A DNA stretch of 64,000 nt from Acholoe squamosa (lineage: Eukaryota > Annelida > Polychaeta > Phyllodocida > Polynoidae). The notes beneath the pieces are model-generated. The model did not search any database, was not told the DNA's origin, and worked only from the letters and a program-made list of their open reading frames with translations. The stretch lies in the NCBI GenBank assembly GCA_949317995.1, contig OX439040.1, forward strand, positions 73,877,972-73,941,971, given 5' to 3'. Made by a program: the position numbers and the translations under genes. The stretch's first letter is position 1. The number at the start of each line of letters is the position of its first letter. Shown here one piece after another: positions 12,084 through 23,199 of the stretch.

Positions 12084-13300
12084 TATCATATACCATTTTA
12101 TTATTCCATAAATTGTAACATATTACTGTATTAATCAAAGAATATATAAGAAATTAATACATAGAATGGCTAGAAGAGCGCTCATACATTCTAGAAGAGC
12201 GTTCATGCTCCACTGAACACCAGCTATGTCAAATATACATAGGTTACAACATCAAAGAGTCCGACCTAATGGTCCACTGCACAATATAATGAGTCTAAGA
12301 GAGCGACCTCATGGTTCAGTGCACAAAATAATAACTTGTAAGTGAATGCAAATGGCCGTCACGGGTGCCTGGGCACCGCTGACGCCGTCATGGGTGTCTG
12401 AGCACCCCAACACTGAACAATAGGTTACATAAGTAACGACGCCATAACCTTCTGGTCGCTCTAGCGTTACTTCTCCCATTATTAAGGAAGTTACGCCACC
12501 TAGACTATTTCGACCTCCAAATGCGCTACAGACAAACCAGCGCGAGTTACGCACCCGGAAAGCGGATGGAGGCCGTAGCGGGGTAAACGACCGAGATATG
12601 AGGGTCTGAACATGCCAAACCGACAATGGGGGACATGGCGGCGTCCATGGGGGTCCTTTGTGCACCCAGTGACACATGAAAGACTCCCCTCAAACAATTG
12701 CAGAGTTAGGCAGATGCCACTGGCTCCAGTCAGTCTGAGGGGCCAAGCCAGGAAATGGTACTTACACCACTGGCTGCTCCCCCTAGAGAGAAGAATCACC
12801 AGAACCACCCTTGAGGTAACATCTCCAGTCAACTCTCCTGCTACCTGCTATAGCTCTGCACTATGCTGGGTTAGACTATGCCAGACAGGCATAGGACTAG
12901 ACCACTGGTGGCCAGAGGCTATGTTCTACAAGACACCTACCAGAGGGTAAAGTTACACATTTCTATATTATCCCTCTAAGCAGCAGGTCAGGAGCTAGGT
13001 GTGGGAGCCCACCTAGGACCATACTGGACAGTGTTTTATTGTTATTATTATTACCTCACAAGGGGGGTGGAACAGAACATTATACTTTATAAACAATTGT
13101 ATATTTACTGTGTGTGGAAATTACCTGCATATTATCATATGTATGATTGATATTCTTATATGTCTGCCTAAAGCTGAATAAACCAGTGATAACTGGAAGT
13201 AACACTAAATGAGAGCTTGATATTCTTACACACTATATACCACTAGTCATATGATATTTCTCATATGACAACTTGATCATGCACAATAACTAGTATGACA
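12084..13300 (+). repeat. Element A LTR, array copy
   Basis: It is nearly identical to 18,928-20,150 and related to 32,033-33,383. It starts TATCATATACC and ends ATGACA, and is preceded by AAGG, the same target sequence as the complete element A. Only a 5' copy exists in this unit because the body breaks off after gag. Confidence 0.85.
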
Positions 13301-13430
13301 AAGTGGTGAAGAACATCCTACTGAGATCCCAAATTTCACAAGCTCTCATCAGTCAAGCTGGCAACATTACCAAAAATAATCCACTCCACCCACCCAGTGA
13401 CCTTGCCACCATGTTTAAAAGGTCACCAAT

Positions 13431-13530
13431 AAGGTCTCCCACACGTCAGTGAGGTCTCCCACACATCAGTGAGGTCTCCCACACGTCAGTGAGGTCTCCA
13501 ACACATCAGTGAGGTCTCCCACACGTCGAG
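13431..13530 (+). repeat. 20-bp minisatellite in the element A leader, 5 units
   Basis: The unit is GAGGTCTCCCACACGTCAGT with minor variants. The equivalent tract at 20,298 has 6 units, so the repeat number differs between array copies. Confidence 0.9.
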
Positions 13531-13845
13531 TTCTTATCAGTCAAGCTGGCAGAACAACACACAAAAACTTTATGTAGTCAGGGACCTGCTGAAGAGGTTT
13601 CCCTTCCACCTAGATCTAGGAGACCCACCGGGGGCAACTCAGCCTCCAATACAGCAGACCCACACTCAGTAAACCCCACTCCACCCACCCTGTCTACTCA
13701 GGGAACAACCAGTTCTCAGGGATCCAACATTTCCCAGGGATCCCTACAGGACGCCTAACTTACGCTATCTACCTCTGAGGAAGACGAATCTGCCTCAGGG
13801 GAGGGAACCACACCCTCATCTAGATCTTCCACCCCAGCACCTGCC

Positions 13846-15529
13846 TTGGATAGCCACTCCTCCAGAGACACATCTCCCACACCCTCCGCCATGGACACCG
13901 ATGAAGGCCCCCATCCTAATCAGACAGCTGAGAAGATAAGGGCCTATGAGAAGGCCATCCAAGATGCAGTTACTGCCCTAGAAACCAACAAGTCTCAGCA
14001 AGAGGAGAGGGAGAGGATCCTCAGTCAACAATTGGCAGAGAGGAATGCGGCAATAGACACCCAGCAGAAGGCCCTAGATAGACAACAGCAACAGATAGCA
14101 GACGTCATGAAGTTGGTATCATCCCAGACCTCACAGCCTCCCACACTCACCACCACACCTGTCGTCACACCATCTGCCTCTGGATCCAAGGATGATGTCA
14201 TAATCTCCATGGTGTCCAACATGACCAAGCTCATAGACAGACAACAATATGACGACAGGAAGATCAGGCAACATGAGGTAACCAAACCCAAAACTTTTTC
14301 TCACCCATCACCACTCATGTCAACAGCATTATTTATTGACCACAAATTCCCAGAATATCTGAAGGACAAGTACAAAGTAACAGACAGTGACACCATGGTA
14401 ACATATTTACCCAAGTACCTTGAAGGACAAGCACTGGCTTGGTTTGAATCCTTCAAGGAAAGTGCCACACCTGATAAGTTGACATGGACCAATGTAGTGC
14501 ATGAACTAAAAGAGTATTTTGCTACTCGAGACAATATCATCTCCAGGACTGCACTCCGTGCACAAAAGGTAGATGAACCTATCCTAGACTATGCATGCCA
14601 TATTAGAAAAGTGTGTAATGCCCAACGCCTAGACGATGAAACCTTAAGTAGAACATTTACCCAAGGCATGAGGCCCTGGATCTCTGTAGCTCTTGAAACA
14701 TTTGATTAAGCCCTAGACCTAGCCTTAGAGGTTGAAACCCAAGATAGATCTCGGAAAACAAGGGATGAGGAGTCTAACCCACAGTCTACTAAGAAAAAGG
14801 TCCAGGAAGTCACCACCAGTTCAGAAGAAGATGTTAACCTAATGTCTAGTGCCCATGTAAGGCAGCAGGAAGCTAAGGCTGTATCCAAAGATCCTACCAA
14901 TAGATATAGAGGAAATAAATATGACCCCAACTACCGCTCCAGTAGAGGTAGAGGTAGAGGGGGCAACAACAACAACCGGGGGGGGGGGGGGTCACAACAG
15001 TAGAAAAGACAACAGCTCATCCAACTCCAACAATGGTAACTCTTCATACAGTGATAGGAGAGACAGAACTCCAAGTAATGGCAGATCCTATAATAACCAA
15101 GGATCCAACAGTAGGAGCCATAGTCCACATAGGAACTACAACAGTGGATCCTACAACAACGATGGTTCCTACAACAACCAGGGTTCCAACAACTTTGGAT
15201 CCTACAATAACCAAGGATCCAACAGCAGAACCCATAGTCCACATAGGAACTACAACAGTGGATCCTACAACAACAATGGTGCCTACAACAACCAGGGATC
15301 CAACAACTCTGGATCCTACAACAACCAGGGTTCTAACTCTGGTCACTACAGCAACTCTGGTCAATATAACCAGGGTTCCAACTCACATCAGGAGGATTAC
15401 AAACCCAACACAAGAGGTTACCAGGGGAACCAACAGAGTAACCCCCACATACCACCTCATGTGATGGACCAAATCTCCAAGCTTCTGGTGGCAAACATCA
15501 CAATCACCCCACAGAACCAGGAAAACTAG
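13846..15529 (+). pseudogene. gag: Element A gag, array copy
   Basis: Coiled-coil N-terminus, then the capsid-like retrotransposon gag domain, to TAA at 14,707. The reading frame resumes at once (ALDLALEVE), so this TAA is a point nonsense change. Copies 7.3-8.8 kb and 20.8-22.4 kb share the TAA and also carry a 14-base insertion just before it that this copy lacks. The nucleocapsid-like region is Arg-Gly and Asn-Gln-Gly-Ser rich without CCHC zinc knuckles. A 14-G run at about 14,978 (10 in the other copies) shifts the frame. The first in-frame ATG is at 13,891. Confidence 0.8.
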
Positions 15530-15740
15530 GATGTCACAGTGCCGATGGGCCAGTGCACTGTGACACCCCAAACACAAACAATCACTCAGGATTAACAAAA
15601 ATTCAACCAGAGACAATTGCTAGTGCCAATCTACCATCTAACAGACAGAGACGTCCATCAGTGATACACATCACCCCACCAGATTCATCATCAAAGGATA
15701 CAGGTGAGAGTACCAAGCTTTCTATTGTACTTCTTCAAAA

Positions 15741-18700
15741 ACATACAACCTGTTTATTGTACAGTTTCCTGATACTCAAAATACCTTTGCTCGGGTTCAA
15801 CTCAGCCTCAAAGAAACTCCAACCCGAGTATCCCATCATCCTTCACCTCTGCTATTATCGGACAAAGAACAAATTCTTTCTGTTTAATCTCCGCCTTCAT
15901 AAATGCCTTACCAAACACCTGCATATCTAATCCATTGGCTGTACAAGCTTTTACCCCCAATATGAAGTTCTCAGTCTTATTCGACAAGTGGCTAAGGAAC
16001 TGCTTGGAGACTAATGAGTGGCTAGCGCCCATGTCTACCAAGAATTCCCCAGTCCTACCCTGAATAGTAACAGTCACATACCAGCTCCGACCTCCCAATG
16101 GGGAGGAATTCCAAGTAAACCAATCAAAATCTTCCGAAATGCCAAGATCCAACCCTTGTTATCTTATGTGCTTCAAACAAGAATGATCTGGGGGAAAGTG
16201 TGCCACACATACAGGTGTGAGTTCTTTTACCCACCCTTCCTCTTCCCTAGTTGTAACTAGTACACTCTCAATCTGCCGATTAACTGATTCACTAGGTTAT
16301 CTGGACCTGGGGAGGGAGAGGTGATCAGCCTCTTCATTCATCCTGCCAGGCGTACTCATTCCCGATTGTTCAGGTGACTTACTGTGGACAGTATTTTGGC
16401 ATACATTATTTCTCCGGGTCAAGTCATTTGCCACATCCTCAACCCTTTCTAATTTTCCGAATCACCTTCAACTTCCTCAACAACTGAAACATTCTGAGGT
16501 ACTGGTTCAGGTGCCCGACAATTATATCCAATATGCCCCATCTTCTGACATTGTACTCTGGATTTATCAAACTGAGGCCTATTCCAAAGAAGGCTCTCAA
16601 TCTCCTCCCTAAAAGACTTCATCATAGTCTCCATCATATTTTTCATATCCATAGGTGACTCCTCGGTCTCTTTCTCCTGAGCAATCGTCTTACCCACTGG
16701 AGGTTTCTCTACCTTATTCTCAGTATCCCCCTTCTTGGGTTGAGTAGTAAAACTATGTCGAGGGATGAACTTTTTATTAATTCCTTTGGGAAATCTGATA
16801 GCCCAAATACTCTATAAGCACAATCCTGATAGTCCTTCTCTTTCGTAAAATTGGAAAACCAATCCCTCCAGGGTTCAGATCCATCGAAGGGTTTGATTTC
16901 TATCTGACTCATCTTAGCTGATATCTCTCTACTCTGTAATCTCGTACACTGTTTAAACTCCAATCCAGCATTTGCTGTTCCTTACTCTTCCTACCACCCC
17001 CACTGGACCTTGAAGTGCCAAAGCATCCCGAATACACAAGTTTCGAGTTCGCCGTGAATGTCCCTAAAGCCGCTTGGTGGCACTGTAAATGACCGGAAGG
17101 AGGGGTTAGAAGATAGCCACAGGGAGTGGGGGGTGGGGTGACCGGGAGGCAGGCCAGGGGCAGAGGCAGGAGGAAGGTACACTCATTGTCTCACTAGGTC
17201 ACTGTGTGTATCATTAAAGTCCTTCCAGCTAGTATATCCAACCAGATATGACTTATCCATTCAAGGTACAGGACCATACATGCATGGTGTATACCTGTAT
17301 GGATTCCCCATCAGATATTTGCATTAATGCCTTCAGCAGGAGGGTTTTAATTTCAGAGCTAGTACATTTCCTATATGGAAAATCTACTCCAACCCCTCTT
17401 TCCTGTGTACTCACAGGCTGGGAATCAGCGAAGTGAGCGTGGGAAAGCTAACTCGGAAGTCATGTATTCGCATTATTCGTATTGTCCCATCCTCTATCGC
17501 CATACATATTCTGATCAGTTCCCAGATTAGGTCTGATTCTCGAGTTAGGATTTTTAGTGGAGCTGTCAGTACACGGCTTGGGTTTCGGAGTATTATTGTT
17601 ATTCTGATCAGTAGTTCTGATTTGTGTCTGACCTGAACCTCCAGAGATCTGATACCTGTTGTCAGATCATCCACCTGTTTATTTGTTTGAAAACTATACA
17701 AACAAACAAACCCGTGTGGAGGACATGGGCTGCCCCCTGGTGTCGATATACTGATACTCCCCATCGGTCATGAAAGTGGTGTCCTTCTGACCTACACTTA
17801 AACATACATTCCGATCTCTGTCAGGTTGATACCTATCCCACACAACATTCTTATCCACATTGCCGTTCACAAAGGGACTATATCCCTTTTTCAGGATATG
17901 TTTCGGAATAAAGGTACAGATATCTGCCTGATCCTGTTCCCCATTCAGTATACTACTTACATTCTGCTGTCCTACTTCCTCGGGTTCGTCACTCTCACTC
18001 TTCTCTGTTATCTCCAACCGACAGCAAATCTGAGGGATCTCATAGATCAGATCTTCACGCTCCTCATACAGAACTTGATTGTTCGCCTTAATATCCTGGA
18101 TCAACTTATCGTTTTACCGGATATGATGTTCCTTAATTTGACATATTCGTCATTTTGTTTCTGAATAATTTCCTTATTCTTCTCATAAACTTCTTTCTGT
18201 GTTTGGATTTGAGCGTCCAAATCAGAAAGCTGGCTTTTGCCAGCCTCCAGCCCAATCTGATACTGACCTGCAGTCTGATCATGTTCATCAGTCTTTTCTT
18301 CTAAAGCAGCACAGATCTGATTTAACTGTTCATTAGTTTTCTCAAACCGCTGCACAGCTGAGTCATATTCAGATTCCTTCCCTCTTATCTGATCATCAAT
18401 TTCCTTGAGCCGGAACCATTTGGTTGCCCTACTACGTTTCAGTTCCTCAAGAATTCTTTCCAAATTTATTTTCTCCCTCTGTAAACTCCCATTTTCAGAT
18501 ACAAAATCAACAGAAGCTTCTAACTCTAATAATTGAGTTTTCTTACGTTCATATTCTTCTTTCTGAAATTCTACTAACTTTTCACTACGCAACTTCTCTT
18601 GATCACATCTTCTTCCTGATTCCAGATGAGCCATCCGTTCAGTTTTGAATCCTCTCCTCCCCTCGGGGTACCTGTCAAACCCTAAAGCACCCATCAGAGC

Positions 18701-18927
18701 TGGCTGAGTTGACCCACCAGGATAAAAAATGGATTCCGAGAACATAGCTGTACTTAGCTGATTCAGAAAAACTCCCTGATTGGACAAAGGCATGATGTGA
18801 ATGGACTCTCTCCTCCTATGAGGTTCAGTCACTGGTAGCTAAGCCACCAGTACAGGACTACCAAAGGTCCCATTCCCGAACAATTCCAAATTCCTAATAT
18901 TCGGAACCGTCTGATTGACTGCTAAGG
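15741..18927 (-). pseudogene. Element B gag-protease segment, copy 2
   Basis: Near-identical duplicate of 9,005-12,083: coiled-coil frame 18,832-18,101, acidic frames 18,104-17,411, gag core 16,963-16,709, degenerate zinc knuckle 16,697-16,449, protease 16,152-15,808. Here the protease is uninterrupted. Its active-site triplet reads VDMGAS in place of the usual D-T/S-G, which should inactivate it. The flap region and GILGLEFL are present. The left edge joins element A gag DNA at exactly the same base as at 9,004/9,005. Confidence 0.8.
18924..18927. other. Target-site duplication of element A (left)
   Basis: AAGG stands directly before the left LTR of element A and again directly after its right LTR at 33,384-33,387. 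Four to six base duplications are normal for Ty3/Gypsy integration. Confidence 0.75.
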
Positions 18928-20150
18928 TATCATATACCATTTTATTATTCCATAAATTGTAACATATTACTGTATTAATCAAAGAATATATAAGAAATTA
19001 ATACATAGAATGGCTAGAAGAGCGCTCATACATTCTAGAAGAGCGTTCATGCTCCACTGAACACCAGCTATGTCAAATATACATAGGTTACAACATCAAA
19101 GAGTCCGACCTAATGGTCCACTGCACAATATAATGAGTCTAAGAGAGCGACCTCATGGTTCAGTGCACAAAATAATAACTTGTAAGTGAATGCAAATGGC
19201 CGTCACGGGTGCCTGGGCACCGCTGACGCCATCATGGGTGTCTGAGCACCCCAACACTGAACAATAGGTTACATAAGTAACGACGCCATAACCTTCTGGT
19301 CGCTCTAGCGTCGCTCCTCCCATTATGAAGGAAGTTACGCCACCTAGACTATTTCGACCTCCAAATGCGCTACAGACAAACCAGTGCGAGTTACGCACCT
19401 GGAAAGCGGATGGAGGCCGTAGCGGGGTAAACGACCGAGATATGAGGGTCTGAACATGCCAAACCAACCAAGACAATGGGGGACATGGCGGCGTCCATGG
19501 GGGTCCTTTGTGCACCCAGTGACACATGAAAGACTCCCCTCAAACAATTGCAGAGTTAGGCAGATGCCACTGGCTCCAGTAAGTCTGAGGGGCCAAGCCA
19601 GGAAATGGTACTTATACCACTGGCTGCTCCCCCTAGAGAGAAGAATCACCAGAACCACCCTTGAGGTAACATCTCCAGTCAACTCTCCTGCTACCTGCTA
19701 TAGCTCTGCACTATGCTGGGTTAGACTATGCCAGACAGGCATAGGACTAGACCACTGGTGGCCAGAGGCTATGTTCTACAAGACACCTACCAGAGGGTAA
19801 AGTTACACATTTCTATATTATCCCTCTAAGCAGCAGGTCAGGAGCTAGGTGTGGGAACCCACCTAGGACCATACTGGACAGTGTTTTATTGTTATTATTA
19901 TTACCTCACAAGGGGGGTGGAACAGAACATTATACTTTATAAACAATTGTATATTTACTGTGTGTGGAAATTACCTGCATATTATCATATGTATGATTGA
20001 TATTCTTATATGTCTGCCTAAAGCTGAATAAACCAGTGATAACTGGAAGTAACACTAAATGAGAGCTTGATATTCTTACACACTATATACCACTAGTCAT
20101 ATGATATTTCTCATATGACAACTTGATCATGCACAATAACTAGTATGACA
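18928..20150 (+). repeat. Element A 5' LTR
   Basis: The 1.22-kb LTR starts TATCATATACC and ends ATGACA. TTTATAAAC at about 19,936 is a candidate TATA box and AATAAA at 20,027 the polyadenylation signal, giving a short R region between them. A TGGTGAAGAAC sequence three bases beyond the end is the likely primer-binding site; the tRNA was not identified. The right-hand LTR is about 130 bases longer and visibly diverged, so element A is older than element C. Confidence 0.8.
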
Positions 20151-20297
20151 AAGTGGTGAAGAACATCCTACTGAGATCCCAAATTTCACAAGCTCTCATC
20201 AGTCAAGCTGGCAACATTACCAAAAATAATCACACACACAGAAAAATCCACTCCACCCACCCAGTGACCTTGCCACCATGTTTAAAAGGTCACCAAT

Positions 20298-20417
20298 AAG
20301 GTCTCCCACACGTCAGTGAGGTCTCCCACACGTCAGTGAGGTCTCCCACACATCAGTGAGGTCTCCCACACGTCAGTGAGGTCTCCAACACATCAGTGAG
20401 GTCTCCCACACGTCGAG
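20298..20417 (+). repeat. 20-bp minisatellite in the element A leader, 6 units
   Basis: Same unit as at 13,431, one copy more. It lies between the primer site and gag, where packaging and translation signals are expected. Confidence 0.9.
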
Positions 20418-20777
20418 TTCTTATCAGTCAAGCTGGCAGAACAACACACAAAAACTTTATGTAGTCAGGGACCTGCTGAAGAGGTTTCCCTTCCACCTAG
20501 ATCTAGGAGACCCACCGGGGGCAACTCAGCCTCCAATACAGCAGACCCACACTCAGTAAACCCCACTCCACCCACCCTGTCTACTCAGGGAACAACCAGT
20601 TCTCAGGGATCCAACATTTCCCAGGGATCCCTACAGGACGCCCAACTTACGCTATCTACCTCTGAGGAAGACGAATCTGCCTCAGGGGAGGGAACCACAC
20701 CCTCATCTAGATCTTCCACCCCAGCACCTGCCTCTGATAGCCACTCCTCCAGAGACACATCTCCCACACCCTCCGCC

Positions 20778-22426
20778 ATGGACACCGATGAAGGCCCCCA
20801 TCCTAATCAGACAGCTGAGAAGATAAGGGCCTATGAGAAGGCCATCCAAGATGCAGTTACTGCCCTAGAAACCAACAAGTCTCAGCAAGAGGAGAGGGAG
20901 AGGATCCTCAGTCAACAATTGGCAGAGAGGAATGCGGCAATAGACACCCAGCAGAAGGCCCTAGATAGACAACAGCAACAGATAGCAGACGTCATGAAGT
21001 TGGTATCATCCCAGACCTCACAGCCTCCCACACTCACCACCACACCTGTCGTCACACCATCTGCCTCTGGATCCAAGGATGATGTCATAATCTCCATGGT
21101 GTCCAACATGACCAAGCTCATAGACAGACAACAATATGATGACAGGAAGATCAGGCAACATGAGGTAACCAAACCCAAAACTTTTTCTCACCCATCACCA
21201 CTCATGTCAACAGCATTATTTATTGACCACAAATTCCCAGAATATCTGAAGGACAAGTACAAAGTAACAGACAGTGACACCATGGTAACATATTTACCCA
21301 AGTACCTTGAAGGACAAGCACTGGCTTGGTTTGAATCCTTCAAGGAAAGTGCCACACCTGATAAGTTGACATGGACCAATGTAGTGCATGAACTAAAAGA
21401 GTATTTTGCTACTCGAGACAATATCATCTCCAGGACTGCACTCCGTGCACAAAAGGTAGATGAACCTATCCTAGACTATGCATGCCATATTAGAAAAGTG
21501 TGTAATGCCCAACGCCTAGACGATGAAATCTTAAGTAGAACATTTACCCAAGGCATGAGGCCCTGGATCTCTGTAGCTCTTGAAACAAGAAAATAGACTC
21601 ATTTGATTAAGCCCTAGACCTAGCCTTAGAGGTTGAAACCCAAGATAGATCTCGGAAAACAAGGGATGAGGAGTCTAACCCACAGTCTACTAAGAAAAAG
21701 GTCCAGGAAGTCACCACCAGTTCAGAAGAAGATGTTAACCTAATGTCTAGTGCCCATGTAAGGCAGCAGGAAGCTAAGGCTGTATCCAAAGATCCTACCA
21801 ATAGATATAGAGGAAATAAATATGACCCCAACTACCGCTCCAGTAGAGGTAGAGGTAGAGGGGGCAACAACAACAACCGGGGGGGGGGTCACAACAGTAG
21901 AAAAGACAACAGCTCATCCAACTCCAACAATGGTAACTCTTCATACAGTGATAGGAGAGACAGAACTCCAAGTAATGGCAGATCCCATAATAACCAAGGA
22001 TCCAACAGTAGGAGCCATAGTCCACATAGGAACTACAACAGTGGATCCTACAACAACAATGGTTCCTACAACAACCAGGGTTCCAACAACTTTGGATCCT
22101 ATAATAACCAAGGATCCAACAGCAGAACCCATAGTCCACATAGGAACTACAACAGTGGATCCTACAACAACAATGGTGCCTACAACAACCAGGGATCCAA
22201 CAACTCTGGATCCTACAACAACCAGGGTTCTAACTCTGGTCACTACAGCAACTCTGGTCAATATAACCAGGGTTCCAACTCACATCAGGAGGATTACAAA
22301 CCCAACACAAGAGGTTACCAGGGGAACCAACAGAGTAACCCCCACATACCACCTCACGTGATGGACCAAATCTCCAAGGTTCTGGTGGCAAACATCACAA
22401 TCACCCCACAGAACCAGGAAAACTAG
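20778..22426 (+). pseudogene. gag: Element A gag
   Basis: The first in-frame ATG is at 20,778; the frame is open from 20,401, so initiation could lie further upstream. Residues about 10-90 are a Gln/Glu-rich coiled coil and about 130-270 the gag capsid-like domain, with LAWFESF and DYACHIRKV landmarks. A 14-base insertion and then TAA stop it at 21,596. The nucleocapsid-like half resumes from about 21,615 to 22,426 with RGRGRGG and repeated Asn-Gln-Gly-Ser units and no zinc knuckle. The Arg-Gly style replaces CCHC fingers, as in element C. Confidence 0.8.
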
Positions 22427-22449
22427 GATGTCACAGTGCCGATGGGCCA

Positions 22450-23199
22450 GTGCACTGTGACACCCCAAACACAAACAATCACTCAGGATTAACAAAAATT
22501 CAACCAGAGACAATTGCTAGTGCCAGTCTACCATCTAACAGACAGAGACGTCCATCAGTGATACACATCACCCCACCAGATTCATCATCAAAGGATACAG
22601 GTGAGAGTACCAAGCTTTCTATTGTACTTCTTCAAAATGGCTGTATCAATGCAAATCTGTATGATGTTTCAGATGTACAAAGTTTGGTTGATACAGGTGC
22701 TACTATCACCTGTGTCAGACAAGCATTCCTCATGGATCTCCAAAAGAGATTCCACATCCAACTAAAGAAGTCAAAAATCAACATCCATTTGGCAGATGGA
22801 TCAGTGTGTCACGTTAGACATTCAGCTATGCTGAATTTTAGAATCCAAGGTGTCAGATTCCAATACCAATTTGCTGTAATTCCCAACCTCACACAGCCCA
22901 TTGTTCTCGGCACAGATTTCTTAAGCACTACAAAATCTCAAATTGAATTTAATGTTGATCCTGAACAAATCCTCAAACCCATTAGGGCAGTGAGGGATTT
23001 TACCATCCCTCCATTCTCTGAACTTGCAGTGTTGGGTAAAGTCACATCTACTCAATCACTGCAAGGCAAAACTGGAGTAGTAGATAACCTCCAGAGAAAT
23101 AACAATGCCCCATACCTAGTTCAAAGGGCAGCAGTAACCCCCAGGGAAAATAACAAACACCCCCTAGTGTTACTCAACACCAGCAAGCGCCAAATATAA
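22450..23199 (+). CDS. pro: Element A protease region
   Basis: A 249-codon open frame. A retroviral-type aspartic protease follows the linker, with LVDTGAT as active site (about residue 77), a HLADGS flap-like segment and the conserved IVLGTDFL near residue 155. One catalytic monomer of this type dimerises to cut the gag and pol polyproteins. The remainder is a proline- and lysine-containing linker towards RT. It is the least damaged pol part of element A; the downstream RT is broken. Confidence 0.75.
   Translation: MHCDTPNTNNHSGLTKIQPETIASASLPSNRQRRPSVIHITPPDSSSKDTGESTKLSIVLLQNGCINANLYDVSDVQSLVDTGATITCVRQAFLMDLQKRFHIQLKKSKINIHLADGSVCHVRHSAMLNFRIQGVRFQYQFAVIPNLTQPIVLGTDFLSTTKSQIEFNVDPEQILKPIRAVRDFTIPPFSELAVLGKVTSTQSLQGKTGVVDNLQRNNNAPYLVQRAAVTPRENNKHPLVLLNTSKRQI

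Noticed and set aside
12309-12832. Minus-strand frames in the element A LTRs
   Set aside because: They overlap the longer plus-strand frame, contain no domain and sit in LTR DNA. Treated as chance frames.
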